From an uncultured Prevotella sp. (lineage in GTDB: Bacteria > Bacteroidota > Bacteroidia > Bacteroidales > Bacteroidaceae): 24,601 nt of DNA. A model generated the notes under the pieces. That model was not told where the DNA came from. It saw only the letters and a list, made by a program, of their open reading frames with translations, and did no database searches. Positions within the stretch are counted from its first letter, which is position 1. Each line of letters starts with the position of its first letter. Both the position numbers and the translations under genes were made by a program. Shown piece by piece: positions 13,860-22,094 of the stretch. The stretch covers positions 1 through 24,601 of the forward strand of contig CALFGU010000114.1 in NCBI GenBank assembly GCA_937877685.1, given 5' to 3'.

Positions 13860-13908
13860 AAAGCGCGGAACCCATTGATTGCGTTTCAACAAGCTTACTA
13901 CTAAAAAA

Positions 13909-13954
13909 ATCGAGCATTCCGCGCCACACAAAAGTGGGATTCGGAATGCTCGAT
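13909..13954 (-). terminator. Terminator of the envelope-biogenesis operon
   Basis: Arms 13909-13921 and 13942-13954 (core CGAGCATTCCG / CGGAATGCTCG) form a perfect 13-bp stem. An inner CCAC/GTGG pair (13924-13927, 13934-13937) extends it. On the minus strand it is followed by a run of T (A run at 13903-13909 on plus). It lies 27 bases after the last OmpH stop. Confidence 0.92.
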
Positions 13955-13980
13955 GTGTTTCTTTTTCTATGTAATGCCAA

Positions 13981-14529
13981 TTACTTTGTAGCAACAGGGC
14001 GAGAGGGAGTTGCGGGAGCGAGTGTAATGCCAAGCTTAGCCGCAACCTTGTTTGTTACATCCTCATTGAGTGTGTCGTTAAGGAAAATGTAAGTACCCTG
14101 AGCAGCTTGCTTGTCGATGATGTACACATAACCTTCTTCCTTAGCAAGAGCCTTTACTGCTTCAGCAACTGCAGCGTAAACGGGTTGCATTTTCTCCTGC
14201 TGTGCTTGCTCAAAAGCGCGTGCATTGTCTTCACGAGCCTGCTGGAAACGTTCGTAGAGACCATTGATTTCCTGTTCGCGACGCTGGCGAATGTTTTCGG
14301 GAGTTGCTTCAGTAGTTTCTGCCTGATACTTCTGCGCCTTTGTTTGAATTTCTGTCTGCAAAGCAGCAAGTTCTGACTCATAAGTCTTACCCAATGCTTC
14401 AAGTTCTGCCTGAGCAGTCTTGAAAGAAGGCATAGCCTGCACAAGAGCGAAATAATCTACCTGAGCGTACTTCTGCGCAAAGAGCGCCATAGGAGCTACA
14501 AAGAGTAGCATCAACAAAATTTTCTTCAT
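13981..14529 (-). CDS. ompH: OmpH/Skp periplasmic chaperone (second)
   Basis: A 182-residue periplasmic chaperone of the OmpH/Skp family, which holds unfolded outer-membrane proteins on their way to BamA. The signal peptide MKKILLMLLFVAPMALFA is followed by QKYAQVDYFALVQAMPSFKT, the usual start of the family core. Residues about 40-130 are a long amphipathic coiled coil (AELEALGKTYESELAALQTE; EQEINGLYERFQQAREDNAR), and YVYIIDKQAAQGTYIFLND closes the beta body. The tail has a Pro-rich end (LAPATPSRPVATK). It starts 35 bases after the other OmpH and is last in the operon. Confidence 0.93.
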   Translation of the reverse strand: MKKILLMLLFVAPMALFAQKYAQVDYFALVQAMPSFKTAQAELEALGKTYESELAALQTEIQTKAQKYQAETTEATPENIRQRREQEINGLYERFQQAREDNARAFEQAQQEKMQPVYAAVAEAVKALAKEEGYVYIIDKQAAQGTYIFLNDTLNEDVTNKVAAKLGITLAPATPSRPVATK

Positions 14530-14564
14530 GTCTTTCTTTTTGTGTTATTTAGTTGTTAACATTA

Positions 14565-15077
14565 TTATCTTGAGTAACCCAATTTCGCCAATACGTCGGC
14601 ACTGATGTCGATAGAGGGCGAAGCAAAAATAATGCCGCTGCTCGAAGCTCGGTCAAGCACCATTTGGAAACCCTTTTGCTGGGCAATAGCCTTGACTGCG
14701 TTGTAGATTTCTTCCTGAATGGGTTCGATAAGCGAGATGCGCTTCTTATAGAGTTCGCCTTCAGGTCCAAAATACTTCTTACGCAATTCGCTTGCTTCGC
14801 GTTCCTTGGCAATGATTGCCTCTTCGCGCTCCTTCTTTTGCTGTTCAGAAAGGAAAACTAACTCGTTTTGGTAGTTCTTATAGAGCGTCTTTGCCGCATT
14901 ATCAACTGCCTCAACTTCTGCTTGCCACTTCTTTGAAATCTGATTGAGTTGTTCGCTCGCACGTTCGTAAGCGGGAATATTGCCTAAGATATATTCCATA
15001 TCCACAAGGGCATATTTCTGCGCCATTGCGCCGAAAGCAAGCGCAAAACTGAAAAGGAGGGTTGTTAAGATTCTCAT
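14565..15077 (-). CDS. ompH: OmpH/Skp periplasmic chaperone (first)
   Basis: A 170-residue OmpH/Skp paralogue. The signal peptide MRILTTLLFSFALAFGAMA is followed by QKYALVDMEYILGNIPAYER, then the tentacle-like coiled coil (LNQISKKWQAEVEAVDNAAK; FLSEQQKKEREEAIIAKERE) and GFQMVLDRASSSGIIFASPS near the end. It is clearly homologous to the next gene in the operon, but the two are diverged. Two skp-like genes right after bamA is a standard Bacteroidales arrangement, so the pair probably works with BamA in outer-membrane protein folding. Confidence 0.93.
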   Translation of the reverse strand: MRILTTLLFSFALAFGAMAQKYALVDMEYILGNIPAYERASEQLNQISKKWQAEVEAVDNAAKTLYKNYQNELVFLSEQQKKEREEAIIAKEREASELRKKYFGPEGELYKKRISLIEPIQEEIYNAVKAIAQQKGFQMVLDRASSSGIIFASPSIDISADVLAKLGYSR

Positions 15078-15200
15078 AGTAGGAGGGGTTTTAAGATTTA
15101 AAGGTGGTGAGGTCTGAAACAGAATGTGGAGTTAAAAGGTCAATAGCTACCGAATGGCACTCTTTTACCTCAAACTCTCTTCGCCTCACGCCCTCATGAA

Positions 15201-17825
15201 TTAGAATTCTTGACCAATGATGAAGTGGAATTGCGAACCACCCATCTTCATGCCGTTAGAACCGTACTTCTGGAAACCATAAGCCCAATCAATACCCATA
15301 AGTCCGACCATCGGGAGCAAGATACGCACACCGACACCCGCCGAACGCTTCATGTCGAAGGGATTAAATTTATTGACGTCTGCCCAAGCATTACCGCCTT
15401 CAACAAAAGCGAGAGCGAAGAGCGAAGTACTTGCCTCGAGCATCAAAGGATAGCGCAATTCGAGCGTCATACGGCTATAGGCGTAAGCATTCTTACCATC
15501 GGCGCCACCAAGCGAACCATTGTCGTAACCACGTAAGCCTATGGTTTCCGTAGCATAACCTGTGGAGTAACCAGACATACCATCGCCACCCACATAATAC
15601 GTTTCGAAGGGCGACTTCAAGTTGCGGTTGTAAGAACCTAAGATACCAAATTCAAAGCGTGTCATCAAGACGGGACACTTTAACTTTGAGTTCAATGCCG
15701 TAAACGAACGGAACTTCATCTTCCACTTGTGGTACTCAATCCAACGGTATTTGTCTTGCGCCTCTTGCTGATAGGTGCTACTCTGATAGTTTGTTGCAAG
15801 ATTTGCATAGTCCTTCTTTTCCCACAATGAGTAAGGAGGCGTAAACGTTCCGCTCAAAAGGAATTCAGAACCCATACGCGGGAAGAAACTATTGTCTGTA
15901 GAGGCACGACTCAACGTAAGCGAGAGGTTAATGTTGTTACAGTTACCATCGCTAATGAGGAAGTACTGCCAGTTCTTCAACATATAACGCGTATATGCCA
16001 ATTCCGCCATAAAGCTAAAACTATCGTCGGGCCAGCGTAAGCGTTTACCGTAACCGATTGAGGCACCAAACATCTTTACGTACTTATCGGGGTCGTAATA
16101 GTTGGCATAGTTATAATAACTATTGTTGGAACCGTAGCCGTAAAGGTAGTTGTAGTAATTATTATAGTAGTTGGAACTATAGTAATTTGAATTCACGTCA
16201 CTCTGCTTTGAATAATAAAGCGAGAATGAGAATTGGTTGGGGCGCTTTCCGCCAAACCATGGGTCAAGGAACGAAAGCGAATAACTCTGATAGTAAGTAC
16301 CGTTCGTTTGTCCGCTCAACTGAAGCGTTTGTCCGTCTCCCTGAGGGAAGAATCCGCCTCGCTTGTTACCCTTTTTAAATAAATTCTGCACAGAAAAGTT
16401 AGTAAACTTCAAACCTATGCGTCCGACGATACCAGTTTGGCCCCAGCCGCCGGAAAGTTCGATTTGGTCACCACCCTTAGTCACCAAGGGCCAAGTGATG
16501 TCCACTGTGCCGTTCTCATAATCGGTATCGATGTTCTTAAACAACTCTGTTTGGAGAATTTCAGAGTCAAACTGATTCATCGCTGAGAGGTCGCGCAACG
16601 AACGTTTGATAGATTCCATGGAGAACAAGTCACCGGGTTTCGTACGAAGCTCACGGCGAATCACATTTTCGAATACGCGGTCATTACCAGTAATTCGGAT
16701 GCGATTAAGTGTTGCTTGCGGTCCCTCAATTATGCGCATTTCAAGGTCAACAGAGTCTTCAACGATATTGATTTCAACAGGGTCGATGTTGTTAAACACA
16801 TAACCATTGTTGTAATACAAATTACCGATGGCATCTTCATCAACCTGGAGGCGATTTTGGAGTTGCTCTTGGTCATAAACGTCACCCTTCTGCATCTTAA
16901 GCGTATAGTTCAAATGCTCTGAGTCATAAACCGTATTACCTACCCATGAAATGTTGCGCAAGTAATACTTTTGACCTTGGTAGAGATTCAAATAAATATC
17001 TACATGAGAATCGTCAACCTGAACAACACTATCTGTCAGCAATAAAGCATCACGATAACCCCATGCATTAAGCTTATCAATCAGTAAGCCTTTGTCTTCT
17101 TCATATTTTTCGGGAAGGAATCGCTTTGAGCGTAAGAAATTTCGCAACGACTTTTCACGCGTCTTCTTCATCGCACGCTTCGCCTTGCCTTCAAGTTTTT
17201 TGTCAACGCCCGTGAGGTAAATCTTATTGACCTTAATACGGTTTTGCTTGTTGATGTTAATGTCAACGAGCACCTTGTTATTCCCCGTGACGTCCTCGCG
17301 TTGCTTAATCTCAACTTCAGCATTCTTAAAACCCTTGTCTTCAAAGTAGCGCTTGATAATAATCTTTGCGCGGTTGATCATGTCAGGTGTAATCTGCGAA
17401 CCAACTTGAAGTCCGAGGCGTTCTTCTATATCCTCACGCTCCGTCTTTTTCACGCCGGAATAAGAAATACTGGAGATGCGAGGTTGGGGAGTGAGCGCTA
17501 CGTGCAAATAAATCTTGTTGTCAACAATACTATCGGCAAGCAACTTCACATTAGAAAAGAATCCTTGATTCCAATACCTATTGATAACTTCCGTAATCTC
17601 CACACCCGGAATTTCAATTTTCTGCCCTACGGTAAGTTCAGAAATGCTTCGCAAGAGTTCGTTATCGTAAGGAGGAACGTCATCAACGGTAAATCCTCCT
17701 AAGATATACGTCGAATGTTCACTTGAATAATTAATTTCGGGATTTACGATTACTCGTTTCTGCGCTATAGCGCCAAGCACTACAACGTTCAAAAGGAGGA
17801 ATAGTATGTTTCTTAACAAATTCAT
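15201..17825 (-). CDS. bamA: BamA outer-membrane assembly protein
   Basis: The 874-residue core of the beta-barrel assembly machine, which inserts outer-membrane proteins. Signal peptide MNLLRNILFLLLNVVVLGAIA, then about five POTRA domains over residues 20-430 (for example ITEVINRYWNQGFFSNVKLL, GPQATLNRIRITGNDRVFEN, VIRRELRTKPGDLFSMESIK), then a 16-strand barrel ending in Phe (SQFHFIIGQEF), the expected C-terminal beta-signal. The start at 17825 is preferred over the in-frame ATG at 17846, which would add MMLTLQK in front of the signal. Near residues 541-583 (16075-16200) an extracellular-loop candidate is extraordinarily rich in Tyr and Asn (SNYYSSNYYNNYYNYLYGYG). A 203-nt gap with a hairpin separates it from uppS. 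Confidence 0.95.
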   Translation of the reverse strand: MNLLRNILFLLLNVVVLGAIAQKRVIVNPEINYSSEHSTYILGGFTVDDVPPYDNELLRSISELTVGQKIEIPGVEITEVINRYWNQGFFSNVKLLADSIVDNKIYLHVALTPQPRISSISYSGVKKTEREDIEERLGLQVGSQITPDMINRAKIIIKRYFEDKGFKNAEVEIKQREDVTGNNKVLVDININKQNRIKVNKIYLTGVDKKLEGKAKRAMKKTREKSLRNFLRSKRFLPEKYEEDKGLLIDKLNAWGYRDALLLTDSVVQVDDSHVDIYLNLYQGQKYYLRNISWVGNTVYDSEHLNYTLKMQKGDVYDQEQLQNRLQVDEDAIGNLYYNNGYVFNNIDPVEINIVEDSVDLEMRIIEGPQATLNRIRITGNDRVFENVIRRELRTKPGDLFSMESIKRSLRDLSAMNQFDSEILQTELFKNIDTDYENGTVDITWPLVTKGGDQIELSGGWGQTGIVGRIGLKFTNFSVQNLFKKGNKRGGFFPQGDGQTLQLSGQTNGTYYQSYSLSFLDPWFGGKRPNQFSFSLYYSKQSDVNSNYYSSNYYNNYYNYLYGYGSNNSYYNYANYYDPDKYVKMFGASIGYGKRLRWPDDSFSFMAELAYTRYMLKNWQYFLISDGNCNNINLSLTLSRASTDNSFFPRMGSEFLLSGTFTPPYSLWEKKDYANLATNYQSSTYQQEAQDKYRWIEYHKWKMKFRSFTALNSKLKCPVLMTRFEFGILGSYNRNLKSPFETYYVGGDGMSGYSTGYATETIGLRGYDNGSLGGADGKNAYAYSRMTLELRYPLMLEASTSLFALAFVEGGNAWADVNKFNPFDMKRSAGVGVRILLPMVGLMGIDWAYGFQKYGSNGMKMGGSQFHFIIGQEF

Positions 17826-17945
17826 TTTTTGTAATGTCAACATCATTTACTGCTTTGTGCATCAACGATATTTTGTAGCACGAGTGAGGCAGTTTCTTGT
17901 CCGCCTGTCCATCACTCTTTTTATTAAATGTCAATTAGTGGAAAC

Positions 17946-18000
17946 TAAGTCTCAAATAGTTGTTCCTAAGTCTTACTTAATTTTTCTTATTTGAGATTTA
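17946..18000. repeat. Long-loop inverted repeat between uppS and bamA
   Basis: TAAGTCTCAAATA (17946-17958) pairs with TATTTGAGATTTA (17988-18000) over 13 positions with one G-U, enclosing an AT-rich 29-nt loop. It lies in the uppS-bamA gap on the minus-strand transcript and has no T tract of terminator quality. It may be a regulatory hairpin in the bamA leader or a protein-binding site. Confidence 0.5.
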
Positions 18001-18028
18001 ATTTCAAGCAATAGCAACTTGCTGTTTA

Positions 18029-18751
18029 TCAACTGATAGTTTGTGCTACAACTTGTTCACTTGTTTTGCCGAAGCGGCGTTCTTTTCGGTTGAAATAGTC
18101 AATGGCGAGTTGCAAATCGTCTGCTCCGAAGTCGGGCCAGTAGGTGTCACAGAAATAAAACTCTGTGTAGGCACACTGCCAGAGCAAGAAGTTGCTCAAA
18201 CGACACTCACCCCCTGTACGAATCAGCAAATCGGGGTCGGGGATATTCATAGTGGTCAAATGATTGCTGATACATTCTTCCGTAATATCCTCGGGTGCCA
18301 ACTCACCTGTCTTAACTTTCTCCGCAAGTCGCTTAACGGTGTCCGTAATTTCCCAACGCGATGAATAACTAAGGGCAATAAGCATGGTCATCCCTGTGTT
18401 GACCTGCGTACGTTCTTGAAGATTCAAGATTGCTTCACGCACATTTTCCGGCACTCGGCTAAGATCTCCAATGAGGCGCAACTTTACGTTGTTTTTCATA
18501 AAGAGTTCCTCTTCCATTGCCGTCAGAATAAGCGACATGAGAGCAGCAACTTCATCTGCTGGGCGGTTCCAATTTTCTGTTGAAAACGTATAAAGCGTCA
18601 AGTGCTTCACGCCAAGTTTTACACAAGTTTCCGTGATGCGCTTAACCGTCTCTACGCCCTCTTGGTGTCCCATAGAGCGATTAAGACCTCTGGCTTTTGC
18701 CCATCTTCCGTTCCCATCCATGATGATGGCTATATGTTGAGGAATTACCAT
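18029..18751 (-). CDS. uppS: Isoprenyl transferase (undecaprenyl diphosphate synthase)
   Basis: A 240-residue cis-prenyltransferase that adds isopentenyl units to farnesyl diphosphate to make undecaprenyl diphosphate, the lipid carrier of peptidoglycan and surface glycans. Motif 1 is HIAIIMDGNGRWAKARG (residues 6-22, catalytic Asp12). TLYTFSTENWNRP (52-64) and GDLSRVPE follow. The substrate-binding DLLIRTGGECRLSNFLLWQ lies at residues 174-191 (IRTGGE at 177-182) and AYTEFYFCDTYWPDF closes the core. Sits between porG and bamA in one minus-strand operon, a gene order shared with Porphyromonas gingivalis (PG0189-PG0191). Confidence 0.96.
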   Translation of the reverse strand: MVIPQHIAIIMDGNGRWAKARGLNRSMGHQEGVETVKRITETCVKLGVKHLTLYTFSTENWNRPADEVAALMSLILTAMEEELFMKNNVKLRLIGDLSRVPENVREAILNLQERTQVNTGMTMLIALSYSSRWEITDTVKRLAEKVKTGELAPEDITEECISNHLTTMNIPDPDLLIRTGGECRLSNFLLWQCAYTEFYFCDTYWPDFGADDLQLAIDYFNRKERRFGKTSEQVVAQTIS

Positions 18752-18800
18752 TATTATAATATGTATTAGCGTTCAAAAAACTGTGTGCAAAACGTAGCGT

Positions 18801-19490
18801 TTAGTACTTATTACAGGTTGGGCACTTCGGACTTAAGTCATACGTTACGGTGAAAAGCAAGGTGGAATGGTGGTCTTTGTTCTTAAAACCTGAAGAAGTT
18901 ATCCCCATCGGCGCTTCTAAACCATCGAAACCATCGTTCGTAGTAAAATTCATACGCCAATCCAATCCCAAATTCCAACGTCGCGCTACTTTATATTTAA
19001 GTCCCACACCCACGGGCACAGAAAAACCTACGCGCTTTTCAATATCCCCATAAGCCAGACCTAGTCCAATCTGCATGTAAGGCACTAACTGATGATAGCC
19101 CATGTAAGTGGGCAGATAGCCATAAGGCAAGAAATGGAGTTCGTAGAGTACGGAAAGGTCGTAGATTGCGCCTGAGAAAGCATATTCCAAGCGTTGATCT
19201 CCAACTACTCCGGGCGTTGCAGGGTAAAAATTCTTAACCCCACTCACGTCTCCCTCCAACTTCGTATAGTTTAAGTTGGTCTTAATCGCCATTCTCGGAG
19301 ACAGGGGGAAGCGCGCAATTATGCCTCCACTCACTTTTCCGCCTCCAAAAAGGGAACTATTCCCATCGTTGAGCGAATATCCCATACCCAAACCGGCACC
19401 AAGTTCTAATCGGTACCACGCATCGTCATCTTCTTGAGCCCAAAGCCCTACGGAGATGCAGAGAGAGAAGAGTAAGGAAAGATAACGCAC
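18801..19490 (-). CDS. porG: PorG/DUF6089 family outer-membrane protein
   Basis: A 229-residue outer-membrane beta-barrel protein. MRYLSLLFSLCISVGLWAQ is a signal peptide, followed by alternating hydrophobic strands (YRLELGAGLGMGYSLND; MAIKTNLNYTKLEGDV; VGVGLKYKVARRWNLGLDWR) and the end STLLFTVTYDLSPKCPTCNK. Length, barrel pattern and position immediately before uppS and bamA match DUF6089. The P. gingivalis member (PG0189) is PorG, a component of the type IX secretion system. Translation appears to start at a GTG (19490): it is the only start that keeps a complete signal peptide. It lies 49 bases upstream of uppS. Confidence 0.8.
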   Translation of the reverse strand: MRYLSLLFSLCISVGLWAQEDDDAWYRLELGAGLGMGYSLNDGNSSLFGGGKVSGGIIARFPLSPRMAIKTNLNYTKLEGDVSGVKNFYPATPGVVGDQRLEYAFSGAIYDLSVLYELHFLPYGYLPTYMGYHQLVPYMQIGLGLAYGDIEKRVGFSVPVGVGLKYKVARRWNLGLDWRMNFTTNDGFDGLEAPMGITSSGFKNKDHHSTLLFTVTYDLSPKCPTCNKY

Positions 19491-19639
19491 AACGTCTGAT
19501 TTTTTAAATAAACATCAACATTGTAAATGTAGGCGCTGTGGATAGGCAGTGCCCAATCCACGCGCGCAACATTTTACTATATGACATTTCTTGCGCAATC
19601 TAAAGTAAATTTCCGTTAGGGAATCTACCTTAAAAAGCA

Positions 19640-20002
19640 TTACACGATTTTCTTAGAACTCAAAACCCAAATAAGGAGGTAGTACAGCACGAAAGTACCA
19701 CAAGACAAGAGGCCAAGGAGAGCAACGATAGCACGTACAACGTTAGGATTCTGTCCTAAGCACTTTGCAAGACCGCCACAAACACCTAACAACATCTTGT
19801 CGTCAGTAGATAATTGGAAGTTAAAAGAAAGTAAGAACCAAACGATGAGATACGGCCACAAAAGAATGTTACAAAGAATCAAATTAACGAGTACACAGAT
19901 TGCACGTACTACATTGGGATTCTGACCATAGGCTTCTGCAATACCGCCACAAACACCTAACAACAACTTGTTGTCTTGTGACAATTTAATAGTCTTTACC
20001 AT
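19640..20002 (-). CDS. Protein with two tandem PspC domains
   Basis: A 120-residue membrane protein made of two PspC (phage-shock-protein C) domains in a row. Residues about 5-60: KLSQDNKLLLGVCGGIAEAY, GQNPNVVRAICVLVNL, then helix LCNILLWPYLIVWFLLS. Residues about 62-117: QLSTDDKMLLGVCGGLAKCL, GQNPNVVRAIVALLGL, then helix TFVLYYLLIWVLS. A usual small PspC protein has one such unit of about 60 residues. The two halves are also very similar in DNA (offset 171 bp), indicating recent in-frame duplication. PspC proteins respond to envelope stress, which fits the surrounding envelope genes. It lies 75 bases downstream of the DUF6242 gene and 149 bases before porG. Confidence 0.9.
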   Translation of the reverse strand: MVKTIKLSQDNKLLLGVCGGIAEAYGQNPNVVRAICVLVNLILCNILLWPYLIVWFLLSFNFQLSTDDKMLLGVCGGLAKCLGQNPNVVRAIVALLGLLSCGTFVLYYLLIWVLSSKKIV

Positions 20003-20077
20003 AATAAATAGATTAAATGTGTTTAAAATAATTGTGTTTAAAAATTTTCAAAGTATGAGTTCTGAGCGACAACAATG

Positions 20078-21445
20078 CTACTTGCGCTGCTTCTGAGTCT
20101 TAAAGACGCCTTCTTGTTTCGCCCATCCCAATCGATTAAATCTGCCTTTGAGCACTTCGCCTTTCTCTGAAATCACCCAAACAAAGTTATTCTCGGCTAC
20201 TGTTGAGACAAAGGGAGCGCTCACTCCGTCTAATTGTGGAATCTCTTTTTGTTGCCAAGTTCTACCATTGTCACGACTGAGACACACTGTGCTTACGCCA
20301 TCGGCATTTATGCCAAGCAAAAGCGTAGCGCCGTCATAGGCAAAAACTTTACGCACAGGCAATTCGGGGCAAGGATAATTGTTGGCATTGCTCTCGGGAT
20401 AATAATTCCACACATACTGATAGGTGCCTGTCTTATCCACATTGAGTTTCCAAACTACGGGTTTGCCGTCACGCGAACCGACCATGATAATGTCTTCAAA
20501 CAGATTGTCCGTAGCAGAAGGCAAACACGCCGCCGAACAATTCTCCGTGGGGAGGTAGTTAGGTTCATCAGCCTCCTGGAGTGTCCAAGTCTGACCGTCA
20601 GCACTCACAACAAAACCTTCATTCGTAACACCATAAAGAGCTGTAGTTCCGGCAACGAGCGTCAATAAGGGATTGGAGAGACCTGTTGCAATATTTTCCC
20701 AAGTCAAAGCATCAGCAGATTTCATCAAAGCGCCTTCGTTGAGCGCATAAAACACTCCGTCATAAACTACAGGCGAAGTCACCTTTGCATTTACGTCTTG
20801 CTTGCTCCAGGATGTGGGAGAAGTTGCCAAAGCTGTAAGAACCACAGACTGACCATTCTCTTCGCCAAAAGCATAAAGGATACCCTCATGCGCAAGAGCG
20901 TCATTCAGGGTTACACCTGCGAAAGCATCAAGACCATTAGTCATCTGTTGCCACTTAAACACGTCACCCTCTTCCTTATGTACGCGCACCTCCAACATAT
21001 AAGAGCGCTTTGCGATACCGTCAGGCGCATAAACGGTCACCTTACGGGGTTGGCGGAAATCTGTACTGTCTGTCGCCACAAAGAATGTGTCAACGTCTTG
21101 ACTCAAAGAATTAATTGCCAATGTGCCTGAAGAAGCCAGCGCCGCAAAAGTGATTTTCGCCGCATCACAACCGTAAGGCAAAGAATCGACATTAAAAATG
21201 CGACCGCCATAATGGTCAATGCTCATCGGATAGTTTGCTCCCGTAATCGAAGCAACATAAGTGCTGTCTTTTCCTTCTTGATTTTTCAGCGTCACCACAC
21301 AAGGAATCTTACCCATCTGTACGTTAGTAACCACACACGTAGAGGGCGACAGCGTTATAACGGTATAATCTTCTCCGCTACCACACGACGCAAACGTCGC
21401 GAGCAACATGCTGACGAGGATAGCAAGAATAGCGTTATGTTTCAT
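20078..21445 (-). CDS. DUF6242-like lipoprotein with Asp-box repeats
   Basis: A 455-residue predicted surface or periplasmic lipoprotein resembling Bacteroidales DUF6242 proteins. The ATG at 21445 is chosen because it begins the lipoprotein signal MKHNAILAILVSMLLATFAS with Cys21; the frame stays open to 21517 without a better start. After an N-terminal Ig/cadherin-like beta region (about 25-150), residues 155-455 look like a beta-propeller. Short sialidase-type Asp boxes are visible (SADGQTWT and SRDNGRTWQ), with related DALTWENI and PTSWSKQD turns. Substrate unknown; no catalytic sialidase residues were recognised, so a binding or structural role is more likely. It is the first gene of the minus-strand envelope block. 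Confidence 0.75.
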   Translation of the reverse strand: MKHNAILAILVSMLLATFASCGSGEDYTVITLSPSTCVVTNVQMGKIPCVVTLKNQEGKDSTYVASITGANYPMSIDHYGGRIFNVDSLPYGCDAAKITFAALASSGTLAINSLSQDVDTFFVATDSTDFRQPRKVTVYAPDGIAKRSYMLEVRVHKEEGDVFKWQQMTNGLDAFAGVTLNDALAHEGILYAFGEENGQSVVLTALATSPTSWSKQDVNAKVTSPVVYDGVFYALNEGALMKSADALTWENIATGLSNPLLTLVAGTTALYGVTNEGFVVSADGQTWTLQEADEPNYLPTENCSAACLPSATDNLFEDIIMVGSRDGKPVVWKLNVDKTGTYQYVWNYYPESNANNYPCPELPVRKVFAYDGATLLLGINADGVSTVCLSRDNGRTWQQKEIPQLDGVSAPFVSTVAENNFVWVISEKGEVLKGRFNRLGWAKQEGVFKTQKQRK

Positions 21446-21566
21446 AAATTGGAGGTATAATCTTACGGCGACACAAGGAGTTAAGTCAATGCCTTTCGGC
21501 TCTGAAAGTCCATTCAAGACCTCTAAAATGGCGCCTTTTTTGTTTTATATATAATATTTCAGTTTG

Positions 21567-21574
21567 CAAAAATA
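21567..21574 (-). promoter_or_regulatory. -7 box upstream of the DUF6242-like gene
   Basis: TATTTTTG on the minus strand fits TAnnTTTG about 122 bases before the ATG. No clear -33 box. It could drive the whole minus-strand envelope block. Confidence 0.4.
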
Positions 21575-22013
21575 ATCACATTTTTTGGAATAACAGCCCC
21601 CAAATGCTTTTTTTAGATTATTTTAAGGATTCAAGCACCTCTTTTTCCCGAAAAAGTCATTTAGTTAAACCGCTAATAATCAGATGCACCACAAACCCTC
21701 AAACTGAAAATTTAATTTGAGACTTTAGAAAAAATCTTTAAGGGTTTGTTTTTCGAGAGTGAGGTTTAGTTTCAAGAAAGTGGGATTTTGTCTCAAGTCT
21801 CCAAATATTTGTCACGAAAATTCAAGGATTCAGACACCCTTTGAGAGGGAAAACCAACCTTCAGAAAGTGCGATTTCATCGAGGATTTTAGGAATTTTTC
21901 GGAAAGTTTTTTTCTTCAAAAAATCCATCGGTTCGGCAACTTTCAAACTCCGTCTTCACCTCACATTCAAAAAACTCTCTTCAGAATACACTCCATAATA
22001 AAAGTTTTTTAAC
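21575..22013. other. AT-rich intergenic region between divergent genes
   Basis: About 440 bases between the DUF6242-like gene and the YfhO-family gene. It has no convincing gene; the only ORF (21759-21998) has no homology that I recognise and no upstream signal. It contains AATTTGAGACTTTAG (21716-21730), related to the inverted repeat at 17946-18000, and two AAGGATTCA copies (21626-21634 and 21823-21831). Confidence 0.5.
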
Positions 22014-22054
22014 TAACTTTGCCACGATAATGCGCCTGTTAGATTAAAATCTAA
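22014..22054 (+). promoter_or_regulatory. -7 box and operator-like palindrome upstream of the YfhO-family gene
   Basis: TAACTTTG (22014-22021) matches the Bacteroidetes -7 box. TTAGATT-AA-AATCTAA (22039-22054), a perfect palindrome with 7-bp arms, lies within the expected 5' leader and could be an operator. The ATG is at 22095. Confidence 0.5.
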
Positions 22055-22094
22055 GAAATACGCAAAGACTTCCGTAACATCTAAATTCCATTTG

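Noticed and set aside
17244..17702. 152-codon plus-strand ORF opposite bamA
   Set aside because: Antisense to POTRA-coding DNA that is clearly conserved; no homology or promoter.
18752..18800. TACGTTTTG before uppS as a separate promoter
   Set aside because: One base too long for TAnnTTTG, and uppS lies only 49 bases after porG on the same strand, so co-transcription is simpler.
21759..21998. 79-codon plus-strand ORF in the gap upstream of the YfhO-family gene
   Set aside because: Low-complexity Phe/Lys/Ser sequence in AT-rich DNA, no ribosome site, and it overlaps the region leading into the YfhO promoter.
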